From the NCBI GenBank assembly GCA_012513595.1, contig JAAZBY010000243.1, forward strand, positions 1-12,616: a DNA stretch of 12,616 bases, in the 5' to 3' direction. The stretch is from Chloroflexota bacterium (lineage in GTDB: Bacteria; Chloroflexota; Anaerolineae; UBA1429). The translations under genes were made by a program, and so were the position numbers. The first letter of the stretch is position 1. Each line of letters starts with the position of its first letter. Below the pieces are notes generated by a model. It was not told the DNA's origin. It did not search any database and was given only the letters and a program-made list of their open reading frames with translations. Positions 6,261 through 12,616 of this stretch are shown piece after piece.

Positions 6261-7130
6261 CTAGCCGAACTGCTGCAACTCTTGCGCGTGCCCCTTATCC
6301 TGGGCGGGCAGGGCCAGGACGACGTCCTTGTCGGCGCTGCCGCCGCGATAGGTCAGCCGGGAAAAGTCGTCGATGAGGATGGCCGTGCCGGCGCAATAGA
6401 TCTCGGTGGACTCTTTCGGGAACCGGGCGCAGCCGTCGGAGGCGATCAGCGTGGTGCCGACCGAGCCGTCGGCGAAGGTGACCGTCACAATGCCGCTGTC
6501 TGGGATGTGCACCACGGCCGGGTCCAGGAAGGTACCGCCCGAGGCGTAGACCGCGACGGGCGGCGCCGGCACCAGCTCGCAGAGCAGGTCAAAGATGTGG
6601 CAGCCCTCGCCCACAAAGCGCCCACCGCCGACCGCGGGAAGATGCGTCCAGTGCGTCTGGGGGAAGGGGGCCTGGATGCGGTGATAGATCAGGCGCTTCG
6701 CCGGCAGGCCGGCCAGGATCTCCCGCGCCCGCACGATCAGCGGCGCCATGCCGCGATTGTACCCCACGGTGTACTTGACGCCCGCGGCCCGCACGGCGGC
6801 CGCCACGGCGCGGCATTCGCGCTCGTTCAGGCCCATCGGCTTTTCGCACAGGACGTGCTTGCCGGCCTGGGCGGCGGCGATGGTCAGGGCCGCGTGTGAG
6901 TCGTGCCGGGTGGCAATGATGACGGCGTCGATGCCCGGGTCAGCCAGTAGCCGGTCGGGGTCGGCCGTGGCGTACTCCGCCCCGGAAGCGGCGCGGAGCG
7001 CCTCGGCGGCGGCCAGGTCCACATCACAGGTGGCCGCCACGCGGAACAGGTCGCTCTCGAGAAGGTGGGGCAGATGCATGGCGCGCATGAACCCGCCACA
7101 GCCGATCAGGCCGACGGAGATGTCTCTCAT
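6261..7130 (-). CDS. Gfo/Idh/MocA family oxidoreductase, prematurely stopped
   Basis: 289 residues before an in-frame TAG. The Rossmann domain has VGLIGCGGFM (6-15), IIATRHDSHA (71-80) and CEKPMG (95-100) with the catalytic lysine. The substrate domain has GGGRFVGEGCHIFDLL (168-183), with His178 and Asp181 as the family HxxD. All catalytic landmarks lie before the stop. What is lost is the last ~44 residues, which normally pack as C-terminal helices against the Rossmann domain and support the dimer. The codon replaced was probably CAG, GAG or AAG, each one base from TAG. The ATG is preceded by GGAAGGAG and starts 39 bases after the nitrilase stop, so it is operonic. The truncated protein may be unstable or inactive; a sequencing error is also possible. 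Confidence 0.85.
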   Translation of the reverse strand: MRDISVGLIGCGGFMRAMHLPHLLESDLFRVAATCDVDLAAAEALRAASGAEYATADPDRLLADPGIDAVIIATRHDSHAALTIAAAQAGKHVLCEKPMGLNERECRAVAAAVRAAGVKYTVGYNRGMAPLIVRAREILAGLPAKRLIYHRIQAPFPQTHWTHLPAVGGGRFVGEGCHIFDLLCELVPAPPVAVYASGGTFLDPAVVHIPDSGIVTVTFADGSVGTTLIASDGCARFPKESTEIYCAGTAILIDDFSRLTYRGGSADKDVVLALPAQDKGHAQELQQFG

Positions 7131-7169
7131 GGCAGGCGCTCCTTCCTGGCGTACGGGAATGCGCCCGCC

Positions 7170-8063
7170 CTAACGGGCCGCATCCTGCGCCGCGGTGGCC
7201 CGGGCGATATAGTCGCGATAGGTCACCAGTTCGAACTCGGCGATGATCTCGGCGATGCTCAGGCTCGGGTCGGTCGGCTCGAGGGTAAAGAGCGCCTCGG
7301 GGCCGAACGTCTCGACGTTTACCCGCCGGCCGTACTTGGCCACGATGTCCTTCACCCGCGGGCCCTGAAAGTCCCAGTGGAAGACCCTGCGCTGCAGGTT
7401 GACGTCCGCCGAGGCCCAGCGGGCGAACCGGTCGGTGCGGGCCACCCAACGCCCCATGTTGTCGATGATGCCCGAGTGCAGTGACCACACCGAGGGCACC
7501 ACCCAGACGGAGTAACCGAGGGCCAACGCCTCCAGCAGGCGCCCGCCCGGGAAGGCCGAGGGGAACACGATCAGCTCCGCCCCATCGGCGACCTGGCTGG
7601 CCCAGCCCGCGGGCCAGTTGGCGTCAAAGCAGATCTGCAGGCCGATGGTGGCGATCTCGGTGCGGATGGGGGGTTGGTTGTGCGCGCCCGGGGCGATGCC
7701 CCCCTCGATCTCGCCCTCGGTGGGGTGAATCTTGTCATAACCGCCGAGCACGTTCCCGTCGCGGTCCACGACCACGGCGGTGTTGTAGCGACGCCCGTCG
7801 CGCTCCAGGTAGAGCGAACCGACCATGTAGGTGTGGTGCCGACGGGCCAGCTCCTGCAGCGGCTCGACCGATTGGGGCAGGCGCTCGCCGCCCGAGCCCA
7901 GCCCGGCCGTGGAAAAGATCTCCGGCAGGGCCACCAGGTCAGGCTGGATGGGCGCCAGTTCGGCGACCACCTCGGCGACGTAGCGCAGGTTGTCCTCGGG
8001 GCTCTGCGGTTTGCGCAGCTCGTGAGACATGGAAACGCTGGCCACGCGGATCGTGTGTACCAC
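7170..8063 (-). CDS. Carbon-nitrogen hydrolase (nitrilase superfamily)
   Basis: A 297-residue cytosolic hydrolase acting on a C-N bond (amide, carbamoyl or nitrile). The Glu-Lys-Cys triad is complete: Glu48 in VALPEIF, Lys111 in YDKIHPTEGE and Cys145 in LQICFDANWP. An aliphatic amidase or carbamoylase is more likely than a true nitrilase, judging from overall length and the ICFD context, but the substrate cannot be read. I chose the GTG start at 8061-8063: the family N-terminus (IRVASVSMSH) begins there, an AGAGGAGG ribosome site lies 7 bases upstream, and the promoter at 8130-8158 rules out longer forms. It is the first gene of an operon with two Gfo/Idh oxidoreductases, suggesting amide or carbamoyl release from a sugar- or inositol-like compound followed by oxidation (inference). 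Confidence 0.9.
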   Translation of the reverse strand: MVHTIRVASVSMSHELRKPQSPEDNLRYVAEVVAELAPIQPDLVALPEIFSTAGLGSGGERLPQSVEPLQELARRHHTYMVGSLYLERDGRRYNTAVVVDRDGNVLGGYDKIHPTEGEIEGGIAPGAHNQPPIRTEIATIGLQICFDANWPAGWASQVADGAELIVFPSAFPGGRLLEALALGYSVWVVPSVWSLHSGIIDNMGRWVARTDRFARWASADVNLQRRVFHWDFQGPRVKDIVAKYGRRVNVETFGPEALFTLEPTDPSLSIAEIIAEFELVTYRDYIARATAAQDAAR

Positions 8064-8129
8064 CGGGCATCCTCCTCTGCCTGAGCGGCCCTCACCACGG
8101 CCGACGACGAGCGGCCGGCAACTCCGGCG

Positions 8130-8158
8130 AGTATAGCGCTGCGCCGCTGCCGGCACAA
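8130..8158 (-). promoter_or_regulatory. Promoter of the nitrilase/Gfo-Idh operon
   Basis: On the - strand, TTGTGC (8153-8158) and TATACT (8130-8135) are spaced by 17 bases. Predicted start is near 8123, giving a leader of about 60 bases before the GTG at 8063. It is back to back with the promoter of the Mrp gene. Confidence 0.7.
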
Positions 8159-8211
8159 TCCGAAGCGACGCCGCGCGGCTGCTAGGCAAAGCGTTTGACT
8201 CGTCGCCCGGG

Positions 8212-8242
8212 TTGTGCGCATTCGCCCACCTGGTGGTATAAT
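8212..8242 (+). promoter_or_regulatory. mrp: Extended -10 promoter of the Mrp/ApbC gene
   Basis: TGGTATAAT (8234-8242) is a consensus extended -10. TTGTGC at 8212-8217 is a possible -35, but at a long spacing of 19 bases. Start is predicted near 8249, about 60 bases before the GTG start codon. Confidence 0.75.
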
Positions 8243-8309
8243 GTCGAGCGGGACACACAAGAATCGCGGATTGGCGCGAGCCTTTCCGACAGTGCGAAGG
8301 GAGTTTGCG

Positions 8310-9395
8310 GTGGCCAAGATAGACACGCTGGCCCTGGCCCGCAGGGCCCTGGAAGAGGTCATGGACCCCGAGCTGGACCGCAGCATCGTCGAGCTGGGCA
8401 TGGTCCACGACCTGGCGATGGAGGACGGACGCCTCACCTTCACCTTGGCGCTCACGACCATGGCCTGCCCCCTGCAGGGGCGCATCCAGGCCGATGCACG
8501 CGCCGCCGTGCTGGACGTCCCGGGCATCCACGATGTGATCATCAACCTGCGTGAGATGACGGCCGAGGAGAAGCGGGCCGTTTTTGGCGCCCCGGCGCAG
8601 GCGGGGGGGTCCGCAGCGGGCGCCAACCGCATCCGCCAGGTCATCGCCGTGGTGAGCGGCAAGGGCGGGGTGGGCAAGTCGTCCGTGGCGGCCCTGCTGG
8701 CCGTGGCGCTGCGGAGGAAGGGGCGGTCGGTGGGCATCCTCGACGCGGACATCACCGGGCCGAGCATCCCGCGGATGCTCCTCCAGGGTGAGCCGCGCCC
8801 GCTGGGGAGCCCCTTGGGCATCCTGCCGGTGCTGACCGAAGGCGGCATCAAGGTCATGTCGATCAACCTGCTGCTGGCCGACCCGCACCAGGCGGTGATC
8901 TGGCGGGGGCCGCTCATCGCCGGGGCGATCAAGCAGTTCTGGGGAGACGTGGTCTGGGGCGATCTGGATACCCTGATCGTCGACCTGCCGCCCGGCACTT
9001 CAGACGCATCACTCACGGTCATGCAGTCGTTGCCGCTGAACGGCATCGTGCTGGTGACCACGCCCCAGGGGCTGGCCGGCATGGTGGTGCGTAAGGCGGC
9101 CTCGATGGCCGAGCAGCTGCACATCCCCGTCCTGGGGCTGATCGAGAACATGAGCTACCTGGCGTGCCCCTCCTGCGGGGAGGTCACCGAGCTGTTCGGC
9201 CCCTCGCAGGCGGCCGAGGTGGCTGCCAGCATGGGCGTGCCGCTCCTCGGGCGCCTGCCGATCGACCCCGAGATCGCCCGGCTGGGTGACGAGGGCCGGC
9301 TGGAGGAGTACGCCGCGGAGGAGTTCGCGCCGGTTGCCGAGCGGCTCCTGGCCCTGGTGCCGGAGGAGGCCGCCCGCCCGCCACTGGCGAACTAG
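8310..9395 (+). CDS. mrp: Mrp/ApbC family Fe-S cluster carrier ATPase
   Basis: 361 residues. An N-terminal MIP18/DUF59 domain (about 1-85, with MDPELDRSIVELGMV and the TTMACPL cysteine segment) is joined to a ParA-type P-loop ATPase (about 105-350). The ATPase has the deviant Walker A SGKGGVGKS, then ILDADITGPS, and DLPPGTSDASLT. The cluster-binding Cys pair is in ACPSCGEVTELFGP. Mrp/ApbC proteins bind a 4Fe-4S cluster across a dimer and hand it to apo-enzymes in the cytosol. The GTG at 8310 was chosen because GAAGGGAG lies 6 bases upstream and the family N-terminus begins there; earlier in-frame ATGs overlap or precede the promoter. It is a single-gene unit, followed by a large hairpin. A link to the nearby lysine genes is possible because homoaconitase needs a 4Fe-4S cluster, but that is only a guess. 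Confidence 0.95.
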   Translation: MAKIDTLALARRALEEVMDPELDRSIVELGMVHDLAMEDGRLTFTLALTTMACPLQGRIQADARAAVLDVPGIHDVIINLREMTAEEKRAVFGAPAQAGGSAAGANRIRQVIAVVSGKGGVGKSSVAALLAVALRRKGRSVGILDADITGPSIPRMLLQGEPRPLGSPLGILPVLTEGGIKVMSINLLLADPHQAVIWRGPLIAGAIKQFWGDVVWGDLDTLIVDLPPGTSDASLTVMQSLPLNGIVLVTTPQGLAGMVVRKAASMAEQLHIPVLGLIENMSYLACPSCGEVTELFGPSQAAEVAASMGVPLLGRLPIDPEIARLGDEGRLEEYAAEEFAPVAERLLALVPEEAARPPLAN

Positions 9396-9420
9396 GCGGC
9401 CGCCGTCCACTTGACTCAAC

Positions 9421-9465
9421 GGGGCCCGGCACGCGCGACGGATTCCGCCGCGCCCGCCGGGCCCC
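9421..9465. terminator. Large hairpin between convergent mrp and lysK
   Basis: GGGGCCCGGC (9421-9430) pairs with GCCGGGCCCC (9456-9465). Inside, GCGCG and CGCGC, then CGG-ATT-CCG, extend the stem to nearly the whole 45 bases. No U-tract follows on either strand, but it sits between two convergent stops (9395 and 9481) and probably serves both. Confidence 0.5.
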
Positions 9466-9480
9466 TGCTGCTATGCCGCG

Positions 9481-10557
9481 TCAGATGGACGCGAGCCTCT
9501 CCAGGGCGCCTCGCAGCACGTCGATGCTGCGCAGGTACTCGCCGAGGTCGATCTGCTCGTCGGGCGTGTGGTCGTAGGCCGAGTCCCCAGGGCCATAGGC
9601 CAGGATGGGGCACCCCCAGCGCGGGCCGAGCACGTTCATGTCCGACGTGCCCGTCTTGGTGACGAACGCGGCCCGGCCGCCCGCCGCGCGGATGGCAGCC
9701 AGGAAGGCACTGCAGAGCGGATTGCGCTTGCCGGCGCGAAAGGGCGCCTCCAGGCCGCGCATGGTCACCGTGGCCCCCGCGGCCCAGCCGACCAAACTGC
9801 GCGTGAGGGCGTCGACGTCGATCTCGGGCGGCAGGCGCAGGCCGATGGTCATGGCCACGCGCTCGGCCAGCCCGTCGCTCGACGAGCTCATGCTCCGCAA
9901 CGAGGGGTCGAGGGTGGCAAAGCGCCCCTCCTTGTCACGGTTGAACGCCTCGGCACAGGCATAGACCTGCTGCCAGTAGGCCACGGCCTCTTCGCAGGCG
10001 GCGCGGGCCTCCCCGGCCGAGTGCGCCATGGGGCGCTCCAGCGCATAATCCAGCAGCAGGCGCCCCTTGTACCCCAGGGTGATGCGGTCCCAGCCGCTCG
10101 GTTCACCGATGATGGCATAGTCCGGCTGGTAGCGCGCGGCGACGTGGCGGGCGCCCCTGGAGGTGGCCGCTTCCTCCTCCACCGCGCCGACGACCGTAAA
10201 GCGCGTGCCGGGGCGCGGCCCGAGGAGGGCCACGGCCATCACGAAGGCGGCCAGGGGGCCCTTGGCGTCGACGGTGCCGCGCCCCCAGAGCACGTTTCCC
10301 TCGCGACGGACGGGGATGTCGCCCGGCACAGTGTCCATATGGCCCACCAGGACGACATGCCGCGGCCCGTCGCCCAGTTCGCCGACGGCATTGCCGGCCG
10401 CGTCGCTCTCGGAGCGCAGGCCGAGCTCCCCCATGGCTGCCACGAGGTACTCGGCCAGGCGCTCCTCCCGCCCGGAGGGGCTGGGGATGCGCACCATCTC
10501 GGTGAGCAAGGCGATGGCGCGCCCGCCATCGGCGCCGACGGCCGGGTGGCCGGTCAC
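9481..10557 (-). CDS. lysK: [LysW]-lysine/ornithine hydrolase (M20 peptidase family)
   Basis: 358 residues. LysK releases lysine from the gamma-carboxyl of the carrier protein LysW, the last step of the AAA lysine pathway. The dinuclear-metal M20 motifs are present: VGHMDTVPGD with His73 and Asp75, GRGTVDAKGP with bridging Asp97, GAVEEEA with catalytic Glu127 and ligand Glu128, IIGEPS with Glu152, and YDHTPDEQ with His330. ITLGYKG after IIGEPS is typical of LysK rather than of DapE or ArgE. The GTG start at 10557 overlaps the lysJ stop by four bases (GTGA), indicating translational coupling. The same frame runs open for about 330 bases further upstream, but that lies antisense-frame inside lysJ. 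Position as third gene after lysZ and lysJ strongly supports the assignment. It may also process LysW-ornithine. Confidence 0.9.
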   Translation of the reverse strand: MTGHPAVGADGGRAIALLTEMVRIPSPSGREERLAEYLVAAMGELGLRSESDAAGNAVGELGDGPRHVVLVGHMDTVPGDIPVRREGNVLWGRGTVDAKGPLAAFVMAVALLGPRPGTRFTVVGAVEEEAATSRGARHVAARYQPDYAIIGEPSGWDRITLGYKGRLLLDYALERPMAHSAGEARAACEEAVAYWQQVYACAEAFNRDKEGRFATLDPSLRSMSSSSDGLAERVAMTIGLRLPPEIDVDALTRSLVGWAAGATVTMRGLEAPFRAGKRNPLCSAFLAAIRAAGGRAAFVTKTGTSDMNVLGPRWGCPILAYGPGDSAYDHTPDEQIDLGEYLRSIDVLRGALERLASI

Positions 10558-11723
10558 GCGGCGGCCTCGGCGGTCAGCACGCGCTCGACCGCGTCGCACA
10601 CGGTGGCCAGCTCCTGGTCGGTGATCACCAGCGGCGGCAGCAGGCGGAGCACGGTGCTGCCGGCCGGCAGGGCCATCACGCCCTGGTCGGCCAGCGCCTT
10701 GAGGTACGGCGTGACCCTCTTGCGCAGGTCCACGCCGATCATCAGGCCCAGGCCGCGCACCTCGCGGATGAGGCGCGAGTCCATGGCCCGCAGTCGCTCG
10801 CGCACCCAGGCGCCCTTTCTCTCGGCCTCCGCAACCAGGTCGCCGCGGGTCAGGACGTCGAGGGTGGCCAACGCCGCGGCGCAAGCCAGGGGGTTCCCGC
10901 CAAAAGTGCTGCCGTGTAGGCCCGGCTGGAGGTTCGCCACGCGCGGGCCGATCAGGCAGGCGCCCATGGGCACGCCGCCGGCCATGCTCTTGGCCACCGC
11001 CATGAGGTCCGGCTCCAGGCCATAGTGCTCGCAGGCGAACATGCGGCCCGTGCGGCCGAACCCGGTCTGCACCTCGTCGATGATCAAGAGAGCCCCGCGC
11101 GAGCGGCAGATCTCCTGCGCGCCGCGCAGGTAATCCGGGGCGCCGACGTTGACGCCCCCCTCCCCCTGCACGACCTCGAGGATGACGGCGGCGGTGGTGT
11201 CGTCGACGGCCGCCCGCAGCGCCTCGCCGTCGTCATAGGGGACGTGCGTGAAGCCCGGCACAAGAGGTTCGTAGGGCTTTCTGTACTTGGGGTCCCAGGT
11301 GGCTGAGAGCGCCCCCATGCTTCGCCCGTGGAAAGACTGCCGCGCGGCGATGATCCCCGGGCGCCCGGTGGACAGGCGGGCGAACTTGAGTGCCGCCTCG
11401 ACCGCCTCGGTCCCCGAGTTGGCCAGGAAGGCGCGGTTCAGGTCACCGGGGGCCAGCGCCACGAGGCGTTCGAGCAGGCGGGCGCGGACGTCGTTCTCAA
11501 ACACGGTGGAGCAGATGATCAGGCGGGCGGCCTGCTGCTGGATGGCGGCTACGACTACCGGGTGGCAGTGCCCGACGTTGGCGGCGCCGTGCCCGGCGAC
11601 GCAGTCGATGTACTCACGTCCCGTATTGTCCCAGATGCGGGCGCCTAGCCCGCGCACGATAGCGACGTCGCGCTGCGACTCTACGCCACTGTTGTAGCGG
11701 CGCTCTGTCAGGATGGCAGTCAT
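10554..11723 (-). CDS. lysJ: [LysW]-aminoadipate semialdehyde aminotransferase
   Basis: 389-residue class III PLP aminotransferase. LysJ converts LysW-bound aminoadipate semialdehyde to LysW-lysine using glutamate. Landmarks: NSGTEAVEAALKFAR (102-116) for phosphate binding, FHGRSMGALSAT (131-142), IIDEVQTGFGRTG (214-226) with Asp216 contacting the PLP ring nitrogen, Lys245 in VAKSMAGG as the Schiff-base lysine, and STFGGNPLA (272-280). The sequence is ArgD-like; the choice of LysJ over ArgD or acetylornithine aminotransferase rests on its place between lysZ and lysK. Dual use in arginine synthesis is possible, as in other LysW organisms. The ATG follows AGGAGGAG and starts 30 bases after the lysZ stop. 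Its TGA overlaps the lysK GTG. Confidence 0.9.
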   Translation of the reverse strand: MTAILTERRYNSGVESQRDVAIVRGLGARIWDNTGREYIDCVAGHGAANVGHCHPVVVAAIQQQAARLIICSTVFENDVRARLLERLVALAPGDLNRAFLANSGTEAVEAALKFARLSTGRPGIIAARQSFHGRSMGALSATWDPKYRKPYEPLVPGFTHVPYDDGEALRAAVDDTTAAVILEVVQGEGGVNVGAPDYLRGAQEICRSRGALLIIDEVQTGFGRTGRMFACEHYGLEPDLMAVAKSMAGGVPMGACLIGPRVANLQPGLHGSTFGGNPLACAAALATLDVLTRGDLVAEAERKGAWVRERLRAMDSRLIREVRGLGLMIGVDLRKRVTPYLKALADQGVMALPAGSTVLRLLPPLVITDQELATVCDAVERVLTAEAAA

Positions 11724-11753
11724 GCAACTCCTCCTATGGCATGGGTGTGGTGG

Positions 11754-12566
11754 CTAGCGTTGTGGGCCGATCAGGGTGCCCTCCCCGGCCAGGGCGCGGT
11801 GGACGGGCTGGTCCACCCGGCCGTCAGCAAAGATCACCCGGCCGACGCCCTTCTCGAGCGCCTCCATGGCGCCCAGCATTTTGATGCGCATGCGTCCCTG
11901 GGCGTGGGCCATGGACTCTTCCGCCCGGGCTGGGTCTATGTGGCGGATGAGGGTGTCCTCGTCCGGAAAGTCACGCAGAAGCCCGGGCACGTTCGATAGG
12001 ATCACGAGGGTGTCGGCCCCCAGGGCGGCAGCGATCATGGCCGCGGCGCGGTCACCGTCGACGTTGATCGCCTCGCTCTCGGTGCTGATGGCCGGCGGCG
12101 TGATGACCGGCAGGTAGCCGTGGTCGAGGAGCAGGCCCAGGAGCGACGTGTTCACCTTTTCCACGGTGCCGGTATAGTCATCGCGGATGACGCGGCGCCG
12201 CCCGTCCTGCACCACCTTGATGGCCTCCTTGCGACGGCCCTCGAGGAGGCGGCCGTCCAGGCCGGAGAGGCCCACGGCGTTGGCGCCAAGAGCCTGCAAC
12301 GTCTCGACGATCCCCTTGTTCACCTCGCCACAGTATACCATCTCGAAAATGCGCAGCGTCTCTCGGTCGGTACGGCGGGAAGTGTACCCGCTCACCGAGG
12401 TGACGAACTCGGGCGGGTGGCCGAGCAGCTCAGCGACGACGTTGGTGCGGTGCGACCCCCCGTGCACCAGCACCAGGCGCTGGCCCTCGCGCACCAGGGC
12501 AGCAACGTCGGCACAGACCCTGCCCAGGTCGATCCCCTCGCTGCCCCCTACCTTGACGACGATCAT
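11754..12566 (-). CDS. lysZ: [LysW]-aminoadipate kinase (amino acid kinase family)
   Basis: 270 residues. LysZ phosphorylates the delta-carboxyl of alpha-aminoadipate held on LysW. Motifs: VKVGGSEG (4-11) with Lys5, LVHGGSHRT (33-41), SRRTDRETL (63-71), AINVDGDRAA (167-176), LSNVPGLL (190-197) and the second-site Lys229 in RMRIKMLGA. The run FEMVYCG...VNK and GLSGLDGRL is recalled as nearly the same in Thermus LysZ, and the SRRTD segment replaces the N-acetylglutamate-binding signature of ArgB. The ATG at 12566 has AAAGGAG nine bases upstream and overlaps the previous gene's TGA (ATGA). It is the first complete gene of the operon; lysX, lysY and lysW would be expected outside the window. Confidence 0.93.
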   Translation of the reverse strand: MIVVKVGGSEGIDLGRVCADVAALVREGQRLVLVHGGSHRTNVVAELLGHPPEFVTSVSGYTSRRTDRETLRIFEMVYCGEVNKGIVETLQALGANAVGLSGLDGRLLEGRRKEAIKVVQDGRRRVIRDDYTGTVEKVNTSLLGLLLDHGYLPVITPPAISTESEAINVDGDRAAAMIAAALGADTLVILSNVPGLLRDFPDEDTLIRHIDPARAEESMAHAQGRMRIKMLGAMEALEKGVGRVIFADGRVDQPVHRALAGEGTLIGPQR

Positions 12567-12616
12567 CGGATGACACTCCTTTGCGCCGGGCGCAGTTGCG
12601 CGATCAGATCGGGTGC
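12563..12616 (-). CDS. 3' end of an upstream operon gene, unidentified
   Basis: On the - strand the frame entering from the right edge reads 17 codons (LIAQLRPAQRSVIR at the end) and stops at a TGA that overlaps the lysZ ATG as ATGA. The other two frames are a quick stop and an upstream extension of lysZ itself. A four-base overlap inside an operon fits a real gene end. lysY would be the expected neighbour, but these residues do not resemble the LysY C-terminus I recall, so no function is given. Confidence 0.4.
   Translation of the reverse strand, partial: APDLIAQLRPAQRSVIR

Noticed and set aside
6261..6263. Pyrrolysine or other recoding of the TAG in the Gfo/Idh gene
   Set aside because: TAG ends most genes in this window, no recoding signal was seen, and Gfo/Idh enzymes have no known pyrrolysine. 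A mutation or error is simpler.
8214..8309. Earlier ATG starts for mrp
   Set aside because: They overlap or precede the TATAAT at 8237-8242 or lack a ribosome site. The GTG at 8310 has one and begins the conserved domain.
8064..8888. N-terminal extension of the nitrilase gene (to 572 residues)
   Set aside because: The extension crosses the operon promoter and the mrp gene. The family N-terminus and a strong ribosome site place the start at the GTG at 8063.
7571..9151. 526-codon - strand frame across the nitrilase start and mrp
   Set aside because: It overlaps the nitrilase in another frame, runs antisense through mrp, and contains both divergent promoters.
10558..10884. Upstream extension of lysK inside lysJ
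   Set aside because: Antigenic composition aside, it lies wholly in another frame of lysJ. The GTGA overlap and M20 family length fix the start at 10557.
9568..11025. Long + strand open frame (485 codons) opposite lysK and lysJ
   Set aside because: Shadow of two conserved enzymes on the other strand; low-complexity Ala/Arg/Gly composition and no ribosome site.
1..12616. CRISPR array, insertion sequence, tRNA or rRNA
   Set aside because: No spaced direct repeats, transposase-like frame, tRNA cloverleaf with TTCGA arm or rRNA-like segment was seen on either strand.

Overview
This is a 12.6 kb stretch of GC-rich bacterial chromosome. It is gene-dense, with strong Shine-Dalgarno sites, several GTG starts, TAG as the commonest stop codon, and sigma-70-like promoters. 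The best clue to the host is the lysZ-lysJ-lysK operon at the right end. It encodes the LysW-carrier version of the alpha-aminoadipate (AAA) lysine pathway known from Thermus/Deinococcus, archaea and scattered high-GC bacterial phyla. Together with three different Gfo/Idh/MocA oxidoreductases, this suggests a Chloroflexota-, Armatimonadota- or Deinococcota-like bacterium, or an uncultured relative. That placement is inference.

Left part (1-1942): the 3' end of a uroporphyrinogen-decarboxylase-family gene on the + strand converges on a Gfo/Idh/MocA dehydrogenase on the - strand, with a 10-bp GC-rich hairpin between them. The dehydrogenase has its own good promoter. Upstream of it lies a perfect 17-bp inverted repeat that neither gene explains.

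Middle (1943-5196): a stand-alone elongation factor G gene on the - strand, away from any str-type ribosomal operon. It is preceded by a 348-bp non-coding region. On the same strand this region holds a good promoter, about 150 nt of RNA with strong predicted hairpins, a T7 intrinsic terminator, a perfect palindrome and a second extended -10 promoter just before the EF-G start. This looks like an attenuated leader or a small RNA. Further upstream is an odd 214-residue protein joining a degenerate receiver domain to a histidine-kinase DHp domain, with no ATPase domain.

Centre (5197-8242): a - strand operon reading nitrilase-superfamily hydrolase, then Gfo/Idh oxidoreductase, then a divergent Gfo/Idh oxidoreductase. 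The middle gene carries an in-frame TAG 45 codons before its natural end. The operon promoter is divergent from the promoter of an Mrp/ApbC Fe-S carrier ATPase gene on the + strand (8310-9395).

Right part (9396-12616): after a large hairpin between convergent genes comes the lysine operon on the - strand. From upstream to downstream it runs: the end of an unidentified gene, lysZ (LysW-aminoadipate kinase), lysJ (aminotransferase) and lysK (LysW-lysine hydrolase). Two junctions are 4-base overlaps. No mobile element, CRISPR array, tRNA or rRNA was seen. I did not find a clear-cut new defence or biosynthetic system. The most novel-looking items are the structured RNA leader before EF-G, the truncated receiver-kinase protein, the nonsense-split oxidoreductase and the nitrilase/Gfo-Idh operon.
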